A DNA stretch of 48,243 nt from Selenomonas sp. oral taxon 126 (GCF_001683335.1 NZ_CP016201.1:1775746-1823988); one strand, 5' to 3'; positions 18,181 to 26,875 are shown, counted from the first letter of the stretch. Translations and numbers: made by a program. The notes: generated from the letters alone by a model not told the origin.

Positions 18181-19206
18181 TCACTCCCTTCGCATGCTCT
18201 TTTTGAGCAGGTAGAGGAAGAACGGCGCGCCTAGAAAGGACATGAATACGCCGACCGGAACTTCGACCGGTGCAAAAGCGACGCGTGCCGCAGCATCCGC
18301 ACCGGCGACAAGCGCTGCCCCCCAGAGTGCTGACGCCGGCAGGAGCCAGTCAAAGTCAGAGCCGGTCAAGAGGCGCACGATATGCGGAACGACGAGTCCA
18401 ACAAAGCCGAGCATGCCTGCAGCACTGACAGCGGATGCGGCGAGCAACGCGGCAAGCACGAGGAGGATAAGGCGGGCGCGTGCGACATTGACGCCGAGGC
18501 TCCGTGCCGTCTCCTCGCCGAGCTGCAGGGCGTTCAGCCAGCGACTGCCGAGTAGCGCTCCGGCAATACCGATGAGTGTGTAGGGGAGAACCATCTCCGC
18601 ATGACTCCAGCTCCGCCCTGCAAAACCTCCTGCCATCCAGTTCACCGTACCCTGCACGCGATCGGAGTAGAACACCATCAGGGCAGTCATCGCTCCGCCG
18701 AAGAATGCGGCGATGGCAACACCTGCGAGTACCATGCGCATTGGATGCACGCCGTTTTCCCATGAGAGGGCAAAGACGAGCGCTACGGCAATCATCGCTC
18801 CAATGAAGGCGCCGAGTGGGACGAACTTCGTCTCGGCAGGCAGTAGGATCATGATGCACATGGCGGCAAGTCCAGCGCCTGCGGAGACACCGATGATGCC
18901 CGGATCGGCGAGCGGATTTTTCAGAATGCCCTGCAGGATACAGCCCGCGAGTGCGAGATTGATGCCTGTGAGAGCCCCCGTGACGATGCGCGGTAGCCGA
19001 ATATGATACAGGATGCGGTAGTCTTCTGGCGTTCCGTTTCCGAGAAGTGTCGGAAGAATATCATGCGGGGCGATCTCGACCGCGCCCAATGAGGCACTCG
19101 CAAGCAGTGCACCGATGAGCGCGAGGAAGCCGACGCCAAGTGCCAGCCGCCGCCGCAGTGTACGCGGATGAATGTCTGTGGAGAAATTTTTTTTCGATGC
19201 TTCCAT
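18181..19206 (-). CDS. FecCD-family ABC transporter permease
   Basis: A 341-residue inner-membrane permease with about ten hydrophobic segments. The family signatures RLPRIVTGALTGINLALAGC, NPLADPGIIGVSAGAGLAA and GLVVPHIVRLLTGSDF are present. It forms a homodimer channel for siderophore, haem or cobalamin uptake. The start at 19206 follows GGAGA by 5 nt; a longer frame back to 19320 translates through a terminator-like hairpin and is AT-rich, so it is rejected. First gene of the uptake locus, behind a promoter and two Fur-like boxes. Confidence 0.92.
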   Translation of the reverse strand: MEASKKNFSTDIHPRTLRRRLALGVGFLALIGALLASASLGAVEIAPHDILPTLLGNGTPEDYRILYHIRLPRIVTGALTGINLALAGCILQGILKNPLADPGIIGVSAGAGLAAMCIMILLPAETKFVPLGAFIGAMIAVALVFALSWENGVHPMRMVLAGVAIAAFFGGAMTALMVFYSDRVQGTVNWMAGGFAGRSWSHAEMVLPYTLIGIAGALLGSRWLNALQLGEETARSLGVNVARARLILLVLAALLAASAVSAAGMLGFVGLVVPHIVRLLTGSDFDWLLPASALWGAALVAGADAAARVAFAPVEVPVGVFMSFLGAPFFLYLLKKSMRRE

Positions 19207-19234
19207 AGAATCTCCATTTATAAGAATATGAAAT

Positions 19235-19249
19235 ATAAAATTATTATCA
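19235..19249 (-). promoter_or_regulatory. Fur-like box, proximal
   Basis: The plus-strand 15-mer ATAAAATTATTATCA matches the 7-1-7 Fur consensus TGATAATnATTATCA at 11 of 14 positions, with the right half perfect. It sits about 30 bp before the permease start. Iron control of this locus follows by inference. Confidence 0.5.
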
Positions 19250-19265
19250 ATAAAGATATAAAAGA

Positions 19266-19289
19266 AAAAGGGGGATCGCCCCCTTTTTC
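19266..19289 (-). terminator. Terminator-like hairpin in the leader of the uptake operon
   Basis: AAAAAGGGGG and CCCCCTTTTT pair perfectly around ATCG, giving a 10-bp stem whose 3' side is a T-run on either strand. It lies between the promoter at 19341-19369 and the permease start, in the same transcript, so it may be an attenuator. No plus-strand gene ends here, which argues against a simple terminator role. Confidence 0.6.
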
Positions 19290-19304
19290 TACAATCAACA
19301 GCAG

Positions 19305-19319
19305 CGAAAATTATAATCA
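19305..19319 (-). promoter_or_regulatory. Fur-like box, distal, with overlapping TATAAT
   Basis: On the minus strand TGATTATAATTTTCG matches the Fur 7-1-7 consensus at 11 of 14 positions. It lies about 15-30 bp downstream of the start point expected from the promoter at 19341-19369, a good place for repression, and contains its own TATAAT (19315-19310) without a clear -35. Confidence 0.5.
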
Positions 19320-19340
19320 TTCCCTCATGTGCTAGTTCGT

Positions 19341-19369
19341 AGAATACATTATTGTGTTTGTCTTGTCAA
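19341..19369 (-). promoter_or_regulatory. Promoter of the metal-chelate uptake operon
   Basis: On the minus strand a perfect TTGACA (19369-19364) is followed after 17 bp by TATTCT (19346-19341). It points at the FecCD permease gene with a leader of about 125 nt that contains a Fur-like box, the hairpin and a second Fur-like box. Further out, a small hairpin CCCCGC-CGCA-GCGGGG at 19400-19415 has no assigned role. Confidence 0.65.
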
Positions 19370-19450
19370 CTCAAAATTTATGCCGAATATCAAAGCCTGC
19401 CCCGCCGCAGCGGGGAAGGGGCGTTTGTAACGATTCATCTAATCATAAAG

Positions 19451-19498
19451 ACAGGGGCAGTTGTACGAAGTTTTTTAGCTTCGTGCAACTGCCCCTGT
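19451..19498 (-). terminator. Hairpin after the lipoprotein gene
   Basis: A 20-bp stem with one G-T pair (ACAGGGGCAGTTGTACGAAG against CTTCGTGCAACTGCCCCTGT) and an 8-nt loop, 49 bp beyond the lipoprotein stop on the minus strand. The downstream T-run (TCTTTAT) is weak but present, so termination of the lipoprotein transcript is the likely role. Confidence 0.65.
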
Positions 19499-19547
19499 GA
19501 TGTTATCGTTTGACTTTCGTCAGCAGGTTTGTGTACCGGAATGTTCG

Positions 19548-20201
19548 TTATTTCATCTCATCCATAATGGAGTCGTCGCCGCCCTTGAAGAACATGTAGC
19601 GCGCGAGGTCTTCCTGGAACTTGCCGACATCGGCGGGCACCCATTTGCCGGTATTCTTGTCCTTCTTGACCTCGACCTCAAACGACTGCTGTCCTGCGAC
19701 TTTTGCAGCCTTCAGTTGGTCGGAGAAGATCTTCAGATACACGTCACCGAGCTTGGAAAGAGCTGACGTATCATCCGAATCCATCGCCTTTTCCATTTCT
19801 TTTTCGAGCATCTGCATAGAGCTCGTCATCACAGATGTGAACTCGATGTAGTCGGTCGTGACTTTGACCTTCGCCGAGTTGTCGCTCTTGGACACGTCCT
19901 CGGTCTTGATCTTCAGCTCCTTGAGCTTGTCACCCATGACCTTCTGGGCAGCTTCGCTTCCTTCCTTGCTGGCTTCGAGACTCTTCCCCAACTCTTGAAT
20001 AAAGATCTCGTTGATGGGCTTTGCGCCATCGCCCGTCAGTTTGAAATCCTTCATTGCGGCGGCATCGCCGTGGCCGATTCCCTCTGCGAGGGCTTGGACA
20101 TCGACGCTCGGATCGTTCCCGCCGCAGCCCATGAGGGCGACGCTCGTAAAGAGAGCAAAGCAGAGGGCGAGCAGAACCTTACTGAGTGAACGGATTTGCA
20201 T
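19548..20201 (-). CDS. Lipoprotein of unknown function
   Basis: A 217-residue protein with a clear lipoprotein signal: basic start MQIRSLSK, hydrophobic core and lipobox VALMGC with the modified Cys at residue 26. The mature part is Lys/Asp/Glu-rich and predicted mostly helical with a few strand-like stretches (NSAKVKVTTDYIEFTSVM, SFEVEVKKDKNTGKWVPAD); this layout resembles DUF4878/DUF5105-like lipoproteins with a cystatin-type fold, which is only a guess. The ATG has GGAGG 7 nt upstream. It is a single-gene unit: a perfect palindrome and promoter candidate precede it and a hairpin follows it. Cellular role not known. Confidence 0.85.
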   Translation of the reverse strand: MQIRSLSKVLLALCFALFTSVALMGCGGNDPSVDVQALAEGIGHGDAAAMKDFKLTGDGAKPINEIFIQELGKSLEASKEGSEAAQKVMGDKLKELKIKTEDVSKSDNSAKVKVTTDYIEFTSVMTSSMQMLEKEMEKAMDSDDTSALSKLGDVYLKIFSDQLKAAKVAGQQSFEVEVKKDKNTGKWVPADVGKFQEDLARYMFFKGGDDSIMDEMK

Positions 20202-20277
20202 AACACTTCCTCCTTATAGCTGAAATACACGGAAACTGAGGGGGGTATCCTCTTTTCCTCCAAAAAGCTCTTCCTAT

Positions 20278-20321
20278 ATTCTATCACAGTCAGAAAAAAA
20301 GTGTACTGTCATAAATGACAG
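20278..20321 (-). promoter_or_regulatory. Promoter candidate with perfect operator-like palindrome before the lipoprotein gene
   Basis: On the minus strand TGATAGAAT (extended -10, TAGAAT at 20283-20278) lies about 75 bp before the start codon. Upstream, where the -35 should be, is a perfect 7-2-7 palindrome CTGTCATAAATGACAG (20306-20321). No good -35 is seen, which suits an activator- or repressor-controlled promoter. I do not recognise the regulator. Confidence 0.5.
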
Positions 20322-20349
20322 GTTTTACGAAAAAATTTGAAAAAATTAT

Positions 20350-20509
20350 GGATCCACTGATAAAATGAAGTCCGTCAGATTGGCGTAGATTTTTTCGTCC
20401 GATTGAGGAAGCAAACCGGACGCAGAGTGGTGCTCTGTGGAGGATCGAGGGCGAAAAGCGGGCAAAAAAGATGCGTCAAGATGATGGTGTTGAATTTATC
20501 AGTGGTTCC
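20350..20509 (+). repeat. MITE-like element, copy B (160 bp)
   Basis: Starts GGATCCACTGATAAA and ends TTTATCAGTGGTTCC; aligns end to end with copies A and C. Internal hairpin arms CAGAGT (20423-20428) and GCTCTG (20432-20437), and a second inverted pair CGTCCG / CGGACG just before it. The flanks are TTAT on the left and TTTAT on the right, so a 4-bp duplication is possible if the end is one base later. The right flank contains the stop codon of the minus-strand gene at 20511. Confidence 0.85.
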
Positions 20510-20510
20510 T

Positions 20511-21227
20511 TTATATATCCCAGTGCAGCTGTTCGGGATTCGGTGTTGCGCGGTCGATCTCGCGCAGAATCCACGGGGCATTTTCATGTGTTGCAGCAAA
20601 GGCATCCGCAAGCCCCTGCTCATACGCAGGCGGGATCTCCATCGCGTGAATTGCCATGTGCATATAGTCCTTTGCAATGAGAACGACGCCACGCTCGGCG
20701 GCAAGATGTGCCTTGAAGCGATAGCCGTAGTAGAGATACGAGTTGTGCGGCACTGCCTCCGCAAGGCCGTCAAAGGCGGCAATGCGCTCATCTGCCTCCG
20801 CCTCCGCTTCCTCGGTCATGCGCAGCTTGTGCATGAGGTTCCAGCGATCTGCCCAGAGCTCGCCGCGCAGGATGTACTTGTAGAGGAAATCCGTGGACTC
20901 GGCGCACTCGATGGCAAGATTGATATGCTCGAGTGCCGCTTCCTGCGTCTCCTTTTCCGCAGCTTCGAGCGCACTCAGCCCCTGCATGGCATAGACCTTT
21001 TCCTCCACGTCCTGTGCAAGCTCTTCGTTCGGCTCTGCATCCGTGACGCTCTGAAAGAGTTCCAGTGCCTCTGTACGATACTCCTGCATCTGTGCGAGGA
21101 AATGGGCAAGGCGTGCGCGTGCGTGCCAGTCCGCCACACCGCCTGCAAAGAGTTCGTGCGGCGGGGCTGCCGCTCCGAGGCGGTCCAAAACAACGTGGAT
21201 GAGTTCGTGAAAGCGTTCCTGTGTCAT
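20511..21227 (-). CDS. Unknown helical-repeat (TPR-like) protein coupled to cydC
   Basis: A 238-residue soluble protein, predicted all-helical, with repeated patterns that look like tetratricopeptide helices: ARARLAHFLAQMQEYRTEAL, a central AALEHINLAIECAESTDFLY, and the later AKDYMHMAIHAMEIPPAYE. No catalytic motif and no signal peptide. Its ATG overlaps the cydC stop by 4 nt (ATGA), so it is co-translated with the cytochrome bd assembly exporter and is the last gene of the cyd operon. A scaffold or assembly role for the oxidase can be imagined but nothing in the sequence proves it. The gene ends 2 bp from MITE copy B. Confidence 0.8.
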   Translation of the reverse strand: MTQERFHELIHVVLDRLGAAAPPHELFAGGVADWHARARLAHFLAQMQEYRTEALELFQSVTDAEPNEELAQDVEEKVYAMQGLSALEAAEKETQEAALEHINLAIECAESTDFLYKYILRGELWADRWNLMHKLRMTEEAEAEADERIAAFDGLAEAVPHNSYLYYGYRFKAHLAAERGVVLIAKDYMHMAIHAMEIPPAYEQGLADAFAATHENAPWILREIDRATPNPEQLHWDI

Positions 21228-22837
21228 AGTTCTATCACCTGTTTCATACGGTCTAAAAGGGGAAGGTCGTGCGTGATGACGATGAGCGTACCGCCGCGTG
21301 CATCGAGTGCCGCGAGTACGCCCTCGATCAGGCGTGCACCACGCTCTGCATCCAGTCCTGCTGTGGGTTCATCGAGGAGGAGCAGCGGGGCATCGGAGGC
21401 AAGGGCAAGCGCCGTGAGAAGGCGGCTGCGCTGTCCGCCCGAGAGCCGTGCGGCATTCGCTCCCAGAGGTTCGTCCAGCCCCGCAGGAAGTGCCCGTACC
21501 ACATCGGCAAGCTGCGCCGTCTCCAGTGCCCGCCACATCCGCTGCTCATCCATATCCTCATGCAGACGCAGAAAATTGTCGCGCGTCGATGTGCTGAAGA
21601 GATAGCTCCCCTGCAGGGAAGCTCCAAAGAGGGCGCGTGATGCGTCGGCAGAAAGGGCGGTATGCGGTACTCCTCCATATGAGATTGTACCACTGTCGGG
21701 CTCCCAGAGGCGCAGGAGGAGGCTTGCGAGCGTGGTCTTGCCTGCGCCGCTCTCACCGATGATTGCTGTGTGCTCCCCGCGTCGAATCGTAAAGGAGAGT
21801 TCGCGCACGATGGGAACGGAGGGATGGTAGCCAAATGCTATGTTCTTCGCCGCAATCAGAGGGGGAGACGTTTCAATGGGTGGGGGAGTCGCAGACACAT
21901 TTTCTGCGGGAGCGGCTTGCCGTACGGGCAGGATTGTCTCCGCCGCCCGCACCGATTCGACTGCGCCGAGGCTTGCGGCGGGCAGAGGGCGGTACTCGCT
22001 GAGCACGGCTTCGAGGACGAGTACCCAGACGGCGTACTGCACACCCGTCAATGTCCCGTCCGCGACGCACGGCGTAAGCAGAACAATCAGGAAAATCCAG
22101 ACCGTGACACGCAGGACATCGAGGAGCGTGAACAGCCGCTCGCGTTTCGTGCGTTTTTCATTCTGTTTTTGCTGAAAATCCTCTGCTGCGCGGTCAAGCT
22201 GTCCCTGCGTTCGTGTGAGTGTACCCGCTGCCGCGAGCTCCGTACGTCCGTCGAGACGGTCGAGCAGGACACTGCGATAGACGGTACTCTCCATGCGTAG
22301 ATAGCTGCGGTGGAGCAGATGGGGCAGGGTGAGATGGAGGAGATAGAGAAGGACAATGAGCAGTACGCCAAATGAACTGAGCGGGAGCAGCGCAGCACAG
22401 ATTGCTGCGGTGAGGATGCCGGCAATGAGCGGCTGCGGAACGGTGCGCAGGTAGAAGTCACGCAGAGTTTCGCAGCCCGTCAGGAGATCGTGCAGAAACT
22501 CCCCCTCGCGAACGTTGCCTTCCCGCAGAGGAATCACCGCAGCAGAGCGGCGGTAGGTTGCCTGCTGGAAATCCTCATAGCAGGCAAATGCAAGGCGATG
22601 AGAGAGCAGACGGTCGAGGTAGCGGAAGACGGCGCGACCGATTCCGCAGGCGCGCACCATCGTAATTGCAAGCGCAAGCGCAGAGAGAGGAGGCTGCAGT
22701 GCCGCGCTTGCGATGATCCACGCAGCCGTACCGATGAGGGCGATGCCCGCACCCGCCGCAAGTACCCCCGCAAGCAGTGCAGGCAGTGCCTTGCTTGGAG
22801 CCGCAACTGCAAGCAGGCGAAAGAGTGCTGCCGTCAT
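21224..22837 (-). CDS. cydC: Thiol reductant ABC exporter subunit CydC
   Basis: A 537-residue half-transporter with six predicted membrane helices in the first 300 residues and a C-terminal ATPase with Walker A GESGAGKTT, signature LSGGQRSRLLTALALA and Walker B LLLLDEPTAGLD. CydDC of other bacteria exports cysteine and glutathione and is needed for cytochrome bd assembly. Early conserved residues MVRACGIGRAVFRYLDRLLSH are typical of CydC. The start at 22837 overlaps the cydD stop (ATGA) and has GGAGG upstream; an in-frame start at 22876 lies inside cydD. Confidence 0.9.
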   Translation of the reverse strand: MTAALFRLLAVAAPSKALPALLAGVLAAGAGIALIGTAAWIIASAALQPPLSALALAITMVRACGIGRAVFRYLDRLLSHRLAFACYEDFQQATYRRSAAVIPLREGNVREGEFLHDLLTGCETLRDFYLRTVPQPLIAGILTAAICAALLPLSSFGVLLIVLLYLLHLTLPHLLHRSYLRMESTVYRSVLLDRLDGRTELAAAGTLTRTQGQLDRAAEDFQQKQNEKRTKRERLFTLLDVLRVTVWIFLIVLLTPCVADGTLTGVQYAVWVLVLEAVLSEYRPLPAASLGAVESVRAAETILPVRQAAPAENVSATPPPIETSPPLIAAKNIAFGYHPSVPIVRELSFTIRRGEHTAIIGESGAGKTTLASLLLRLWEPDSGTISYGGVPHTALSADASRALFGASLQGSYLFSTSTRDNFLRLHEDMDEQRMWRALETAQLADVVRALPAGLDEPLGANAARLSGGQRSRLLTALALASDAPLLLLDEPTAGLDAERGARLIEGVLAALDARGGTLIVITHDLPLLDRMKQVIEL

Positions 22838-24480
22838 ACGTCTCCACCTCCCAATGTGATGACTCGATCCGCCCATGCGATGAGGGCGGGGCGGTGCGAT
22901 GTCAGAATCAACGTGCGATGATGCGCGAAGCGCGTGAGAGCGTCAATGACAAGGGCTTCGGTATCCCCGTCAAGTCCTGCTGTAATCTCATCAAGCAATA
23001 CAATCGGACGGTTCTGGAAAAAGGCACGCGCAAGCCCGAGACGGTGACGCTCCCCTGCAGAGAGCGGATGTCCACCCGCTCCGAGCGGTGTCCGAAGCCC
23101 CTCGGGCAGTGCGTGCAGAAAGTCGTCGAGAGCAGCAGCCTCAAGTGCCGCAGTGACGGCTTCGTCCGTGGCATCTTCCAGCCAGAGACTGACGTTCTCC
23201 GCGAGGGTGGCCGTAAAGATATGCGGCTCCTGCGGAACATATGTGATGAGATGCGTGCGCGTTTTCTCGGAGAGCTGCGCAAGGTCGAATGAATTTCCCT
23301 CACCTGCGCCGTCCGAAAGGACGATTTTGCCCTCTGACGGTGCAATCTGACCCGCAAGCAGGAGGAGTAGCGTCGACTTGCCAATGCCGCTTGCTCCTGC
23401 GAGCACTGTAGACTTTCCTGCGGGAAAGAAGAGATGCAAGTCCGTGATCACTTCTTCCTCGGTCAGCGGATAGCGATAGGAGATATTTTCCGTATGCACG
23501 GCGGGCGGCGAGAGAATCTGACTCCGTGCGCCGTCCGTGGGGGAGGGGAGGTCAACATAGGGCAGGAGTGCCGTCTCTGCCGTCTTGGCATCCATCGCCG
23601 CATGGAATGCGATGCCGCCCTCACGCAGCGGTTGATAGAAGAGCGGCGCGAGAATGAGCACGAAGAACGCCGTCTGGAACGTCATCATGCCGTCCAGAAG
23701 CCGCAGGCCGATGGAGACGGCGATGAGCGCAATCGAGAGTGTGGTAATCAGCTCCAGTGCGAATGCGGAGACAAAGGCGAGCCGCAGGACGGAGAGCGAT
23801 GCCTCGGCGAAGCTGTGGCTCATGTGCGCGAGATGTGCGCCCTCGGCGTCGATGCGGCGAAAGATCTTGAGCGTCATCGCCGCGCGTACGAGTTCGCCAA
23901 AGCCGTTTGTGAGTGCCTGCATCTTGTCCCACTGACGTTCGCTCGCACGGCGCGTTGCCTTTCCGATGAGGAAGAGCAGGAACGGTGCAATCGGCAGTGT
24001 CACGAGAAAGAGCAGTGCCGAAAGCGGGTCTGCAAATGCCGTTACAACGAGGATTATGGGGATGAGAACAACGCCTGCGATCATCGTGGGGACGACCGTA
24101 TGGAAGAACGGGTCGAGTGCATCGACGCGCTCCAGCGTGAGCGTCAGTGCTCCCGCAGAGCTGCGTCCATGCAGGAGCATTGCCTCGTGCAGTGCTGTGC
24201 GTGCGGAAAGACGTACACGATGCGAGAGCTGCGCTTCGATGCGTTCTTTTGGAAGGCACAGCAGAGCCATTGAGAGGACGCACAAAAACAGCATCAGAAG
24301 ATCTGATGCTGTTCCCGTCAGTCCGCCGTGCTCCATGAACACCGTATTCACAATGACGGCAGTCTCCCATGCCGCTGTGACGACGAGCCCCCCGTGGAGG
24401 AGTTCGATCGCCGCACGCATGAGGAGGCTATTCCGTTGTGCATGCAGTACAGAGAGTAAAATGGACTTCTTTTTTTTCAT
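22834..24480 (-). CDS. cydD: Thiol reductant ABC exporter subunit CydD
   Basis: A 548-residue fused membrane/ATPase protein. Six hydrophobic segments precede the nucleotide-binding domain with Walker A GASGIGKST, Q-loop TYVPQEPHIF, signature LSAGERHRLGLARAFF and Walker B IVLLDEITAGLD. PLFYQPLREGGIAFHAAMDA is a characteristic CydD stretch. It should pair with CydC as a heterodimer in the inner membrane. It starts 5 nt after the cydB stop, with no obvious ribosome-binding site of its own, so translation probably depends on cydB. Confidence 0.9.
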   Translation of the reverse strand: MKKKKSILLSVLHAQRNSLLMRAAIELLHGGLVVTAAWETAVIVNTVFMEHGGLTGTASDLLMLFLCVLSMALLCLPKERIEAQLSHRVRLSARTALHEAMLLHGRSSAGALTLTLERVDALDPFFHTVVPTMIAGVVLIPIILVVTAFADPLSALLFLVTLPIAPFLLFLIGKATRRASERQWDKMQALTNGFGELVRAAMTLKIFRRIDAEGAHLAHMSHSFAEASLSVLRLAFVSAFALELITTLSIALIAVSIGLRLLDGMMTFQTAFFVLILAPLFYQPLREGGIAFHAAMDAKTAETALLPYVDLPSPTDGARSQILSPPAVHTENISYRYPLTEEEVITDLHLFFPAGKSTVLAGASGIGKSTLLLLLAGQIAPSEGKIVLSDGAGEGNSFDLAQLSEKTRTHLITYVPQEPHIFTATLAENVSLWLEDATDEAVTAALEAAALDDFLHALPEGLRTPLGAGGHPLSAGERHRLGLARAFFQNRPIVLLDEITAGLDGDTEALVIDALTRFAHHRTLILTSHRPALIAWADRVITLGGGDV

Positions 24481-24485
24481 TGTGA

Positions 24486-25502
24486 CTAATATGCTTGATG
24501 ACCGGTGTCACTCGGTGAAATGCGCTTGCGGAAGATGTAGTACGTCCAGATCTGATAGGCGAGGACGACGGGCACAAGAATGGCCGCCGCGATCGTCATG
24601 ATGGAGAGGGTGTACTCCGTCGAGGACGCATTGTAGATCGTGAGGCTGTATCCGGGATTCAGGCTTGAGACCATGAGACGCGGGAAGAGTCCTGCGAAGA
24701 AGCCGACCGTCGTCCCGACGATGGCAAGACTGCCGAGCATGAATGCGGGCAGCTGTGCCCCCTTATACATTGCGCCAAGTGCTGCAACGAATGCCGCCGC
24801 CGAAATGACGAGAGCACCGGCAGCGACGGAGCTGCTGTAGAGATCCGTCTCAACATATGTGAGGATCATGCAGAGCACGTAGAGGAGTGCTGCTGCCACA
24901 CCGAATTTCAGACCGAGCACGCGGGCACGGTCGAGGAGATAGCGATCCGTGAGACGCAGGCGCAGGAACGCCGCGCCGTGGAAGGCAAAGACCGTGAGGA
25001 AGGTTACGCCGCCGACCACCGTGTATGGGGTCAGGAGATCGAAGAAATTGCCCTGATAAACCATATTGGAGCCGATGGGAAGACCCGCGATCAGATTTGT
25101 GACGGCAACGCCCCAGAGAAATGCGGGGACGATGCTGCCGAACGCAATCGCATACGACCAGCGGCGCTGCCACGCATCGTCGGGACGCTGATGGCGGAAC
25201 TCGAATGCGACACCGCGCAGGATGAGCGCGACGAGCATGAGGAAGAGCGCGAGATAGAACGTGCTGAACATCGTGGCATAGACATGCGGGAATGCCGCGA
25301 AGGTTGCGCCGCCCGCCGTAATCATCCAGACCTCATTGCCGTCCCAGACGGGTCCGATCGTACGGATGACCTGCGAACGGTCACTTTCTTTGTCCGAGAG
25401 GAGTGTGAGCAGCGTGCCGACACCGTAGTCAAATCCCTCAAGGAAGAAGAATCCCGTGAAGAGGACGACGATGAGCACGAACCAGAGAATATTGTAGTCC
25501 AT
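24486..25502 (-). CDS. cydB: Cytochrome bd ubiquinol oxidase subunit II
   Basis: A 338-residue membrane subunit with about eight helices. The N-terminus ILWFVLIVVLFTGFFFLEGFDYGVGTLL and the loop TIGPVWDGNEVWMITAGGATFAAFP are family signatures. With CydA it forms the quinol oxidase that reduces oxygen to water at high affinity without proton pumping. It begins 2 nt after the cydA stop. Note that the Asp/Glu pair in this loop (DGNEVW) lies on the proposed proton path. Confidence 0.95.
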   Translation of the reverse strand: MDYNILWFVLIVVLFTGFFFLEGFDYGVGTLLTLLSDKESDRSQVIRTIGPVWDGNEVWMITAGGATFAAFPHVYATMFSTFYLALFLMLVALILRGVAFEFRHQRPDDAWQRRWSYAIAFGSIVPAFLWGVAVTNLIAGLPIGSNMVYQGNFFDLLTPYTVVGGVTFLTVFAFHGAAFLRLRLTDRYLLDRARVLGLKFGVAAALLYVLCMILTYVETDLYSSSVAAGALVISAAAFVAALGAMYKGAQLPAFMLGSLAIVGTTVGFFAGLFPRLMVSSLNPGYSLTIYNASSTEYTLSIMTIAAAILVPVVLAYQIWTYYIFRKRISPSDTGHQAY

Positions 25503-25504
25503 TC

Positions 25505-26875
25505 TTACTTCCCTCCTTCGATGGCAGGTGTGATCTGCGTGCGGCGGATGAAGCGGAAGGCGAGGTAGAGCGCCGTAATCAGGAGCAGCAAATAGAGCAC
25601 CGTGAACCCGATCATGGAAATCATGATCTCAGCAGAAGTGAGGTTCGGCGAGACACCGTCCACCGTCTTTTGCAGCCCAACGACGAGCCACGGCTGACGC
25701 CCCATCTCCGCGACAATCCAGCCGCAGGAGTTTGCGATAAAGGGAACGATGACGAGCCACGGGAGCGCGTAGAGCAATTTTTTGGCCGAGAACAGCTTGT
25801 CTTTTTTCGCGAGGTAGAACACCACGAGCGAGACGAGCACCATGAAGAAGCCGGAGCCGACCATCGCGCGGAACGCATAGAACAGCATGGTTACATGCGG
25901 GCGGTAGTCGCCGGGACCGAATTTCTCGACGGCCTCCTTCTGGAGATCGTTGATGCCGCGCACCTCGCCCTGGATGCCGTCATGTACCATGATCGTGAAC
26001 ATATAGGGGATCGTGATCTCGAAGTCGTTGTGCCCCTTCTCCATGTTTGGATAGGCAACGACGGCGAACGGCGCAGGATCCTCCGTCTCCCAGAGTGCCT
26101 CCATCGCGGCGAGCTTCATCGGGCTTGCCTGTGCGAGATACTGCGTGTGCAGATGTCCGCTTGCGATGACGCCGACGACACCGACAATGGTGTAGATTGC
26201 ACCCGCCTTGATCGCCTGCGTAAAGGCATAGCGTGATTCCGTGTCGTGGAGCAGCTTCCAAGCCGAGACCGCCATGACGAGAAAGCCCGCCGTCGTGATG
26301 CCGGCAAAGAGCGTGTGCGACTGCTCGCCGAGGATGTAGTGATTCGTCACGAGTTCAAAGAAGCTCGCCATTTCCGCGCGCCCGTTGGCAATGGTATAGC
26401 CGACGGGGTGTTGCATGAAGGAGTTCGCGACGAGAATCCAGAACGCCGACAGATTGCTGCCGAGCGCGACGAGCCAGATACACGCGAGATGTGCCTTCTC
26501 GGATAGCTTGTCCCAGCCGAACATCCAGATGCCGAGGAACGTCGACTCGAGGAAGAACGCAGTCAGCGCCTCGAGCGCGAGCGGCGCGCCGAAGATATCG
26601 CCCATGAAGCGCGCGTACTCCGACCAGTTCATGCCGAACTGGAACTCCTGCACCAGACCGGTGACGACACCCATCGCAAAGTTGATGAGAAAGAGCGTGC
26701 CAAAGAAATTCAGCAGCTTTCGGCAGGTCTTCTTCCATTCCGGCTTCTTCGTCCGCACGTAGCACGTCTCGAGCAGGGCGACAAAGATCGCCATGCCGAG
26801 GGTGACGGGGACGAAGAGAAAGTGATAGATGGTGGTGATTGCAAACTGCCATCGTGACAGCAGCACTTCTTCCAT
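25505..26875 (-). CDS. cydA: Cytochrome bd ubiquinol oxidase subunit I
   Basis: A 456-residue haem-binding subunit, the short-Q-loop form. Haem ligand candidates are the His in TTIYHFLFVPVTLG (about residue 17) and, further on, the EFQFGMNWSEYARFMGDIFG segment; the quinone-site strand EMGRQPWLVVGLQK is present. CydA carries haems b558, b595 and d and oxidises menaquinol or ubiquinol. The ATG at 26875 is preferred over a TTG two codons upstream because AGGAGG then lies 9 nt away. First gene of the cydABDC operon, with a promoter carrying a wide inverted repeat. Confidence 0.95.
   Translation of the reverse strand: MEEVLLSRWQFAITTIYHFLFVPVTLGMAIFVALLETCYVRTKKPEWKKTCRKLLNFFGTLFLINFAMGVVTGLVQEFQFGMNWSEYARFMGDIFGAPLALEALTAFFLESTFLGIWMFGWDKLSEKAHLACIWLVALGSNLSAFWILVANSFMQHPVGYTIANGRAEMASFFELVTNHYILGEQSHTLFAGITTAGFLVMAVSAWKLLHDTESRYAFTQAIKAGAIYTIVGVVGVIASGHLHTQYLAQASPMKLAAMEALWETEDPAPFAVVAYPNMEKGHNDFEITIPYMFTIMVHDGIQGEVRGINDLQKEAVEKFGPGDYRPHVTMLFYAFRAMVGSGFFMVLVSLVVFYLAKKDKLFSAKKLLYALPWLVIVPFIANSCGWIVAEMGRQPWLVVGLQKTVDGVSPNLTSAEIMISMIGFTVLYLLLLITALYLAFRFIRRTQITPAIEGGK

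Noticed and set aside
19207-19320. Longer N-terminus for the permease from 19320
   Set aside because: The extra frame passes through the terminator-like hairpin and the Fur-like boxes and is AT-rich. GGAGA precedes the ATG at 19206.
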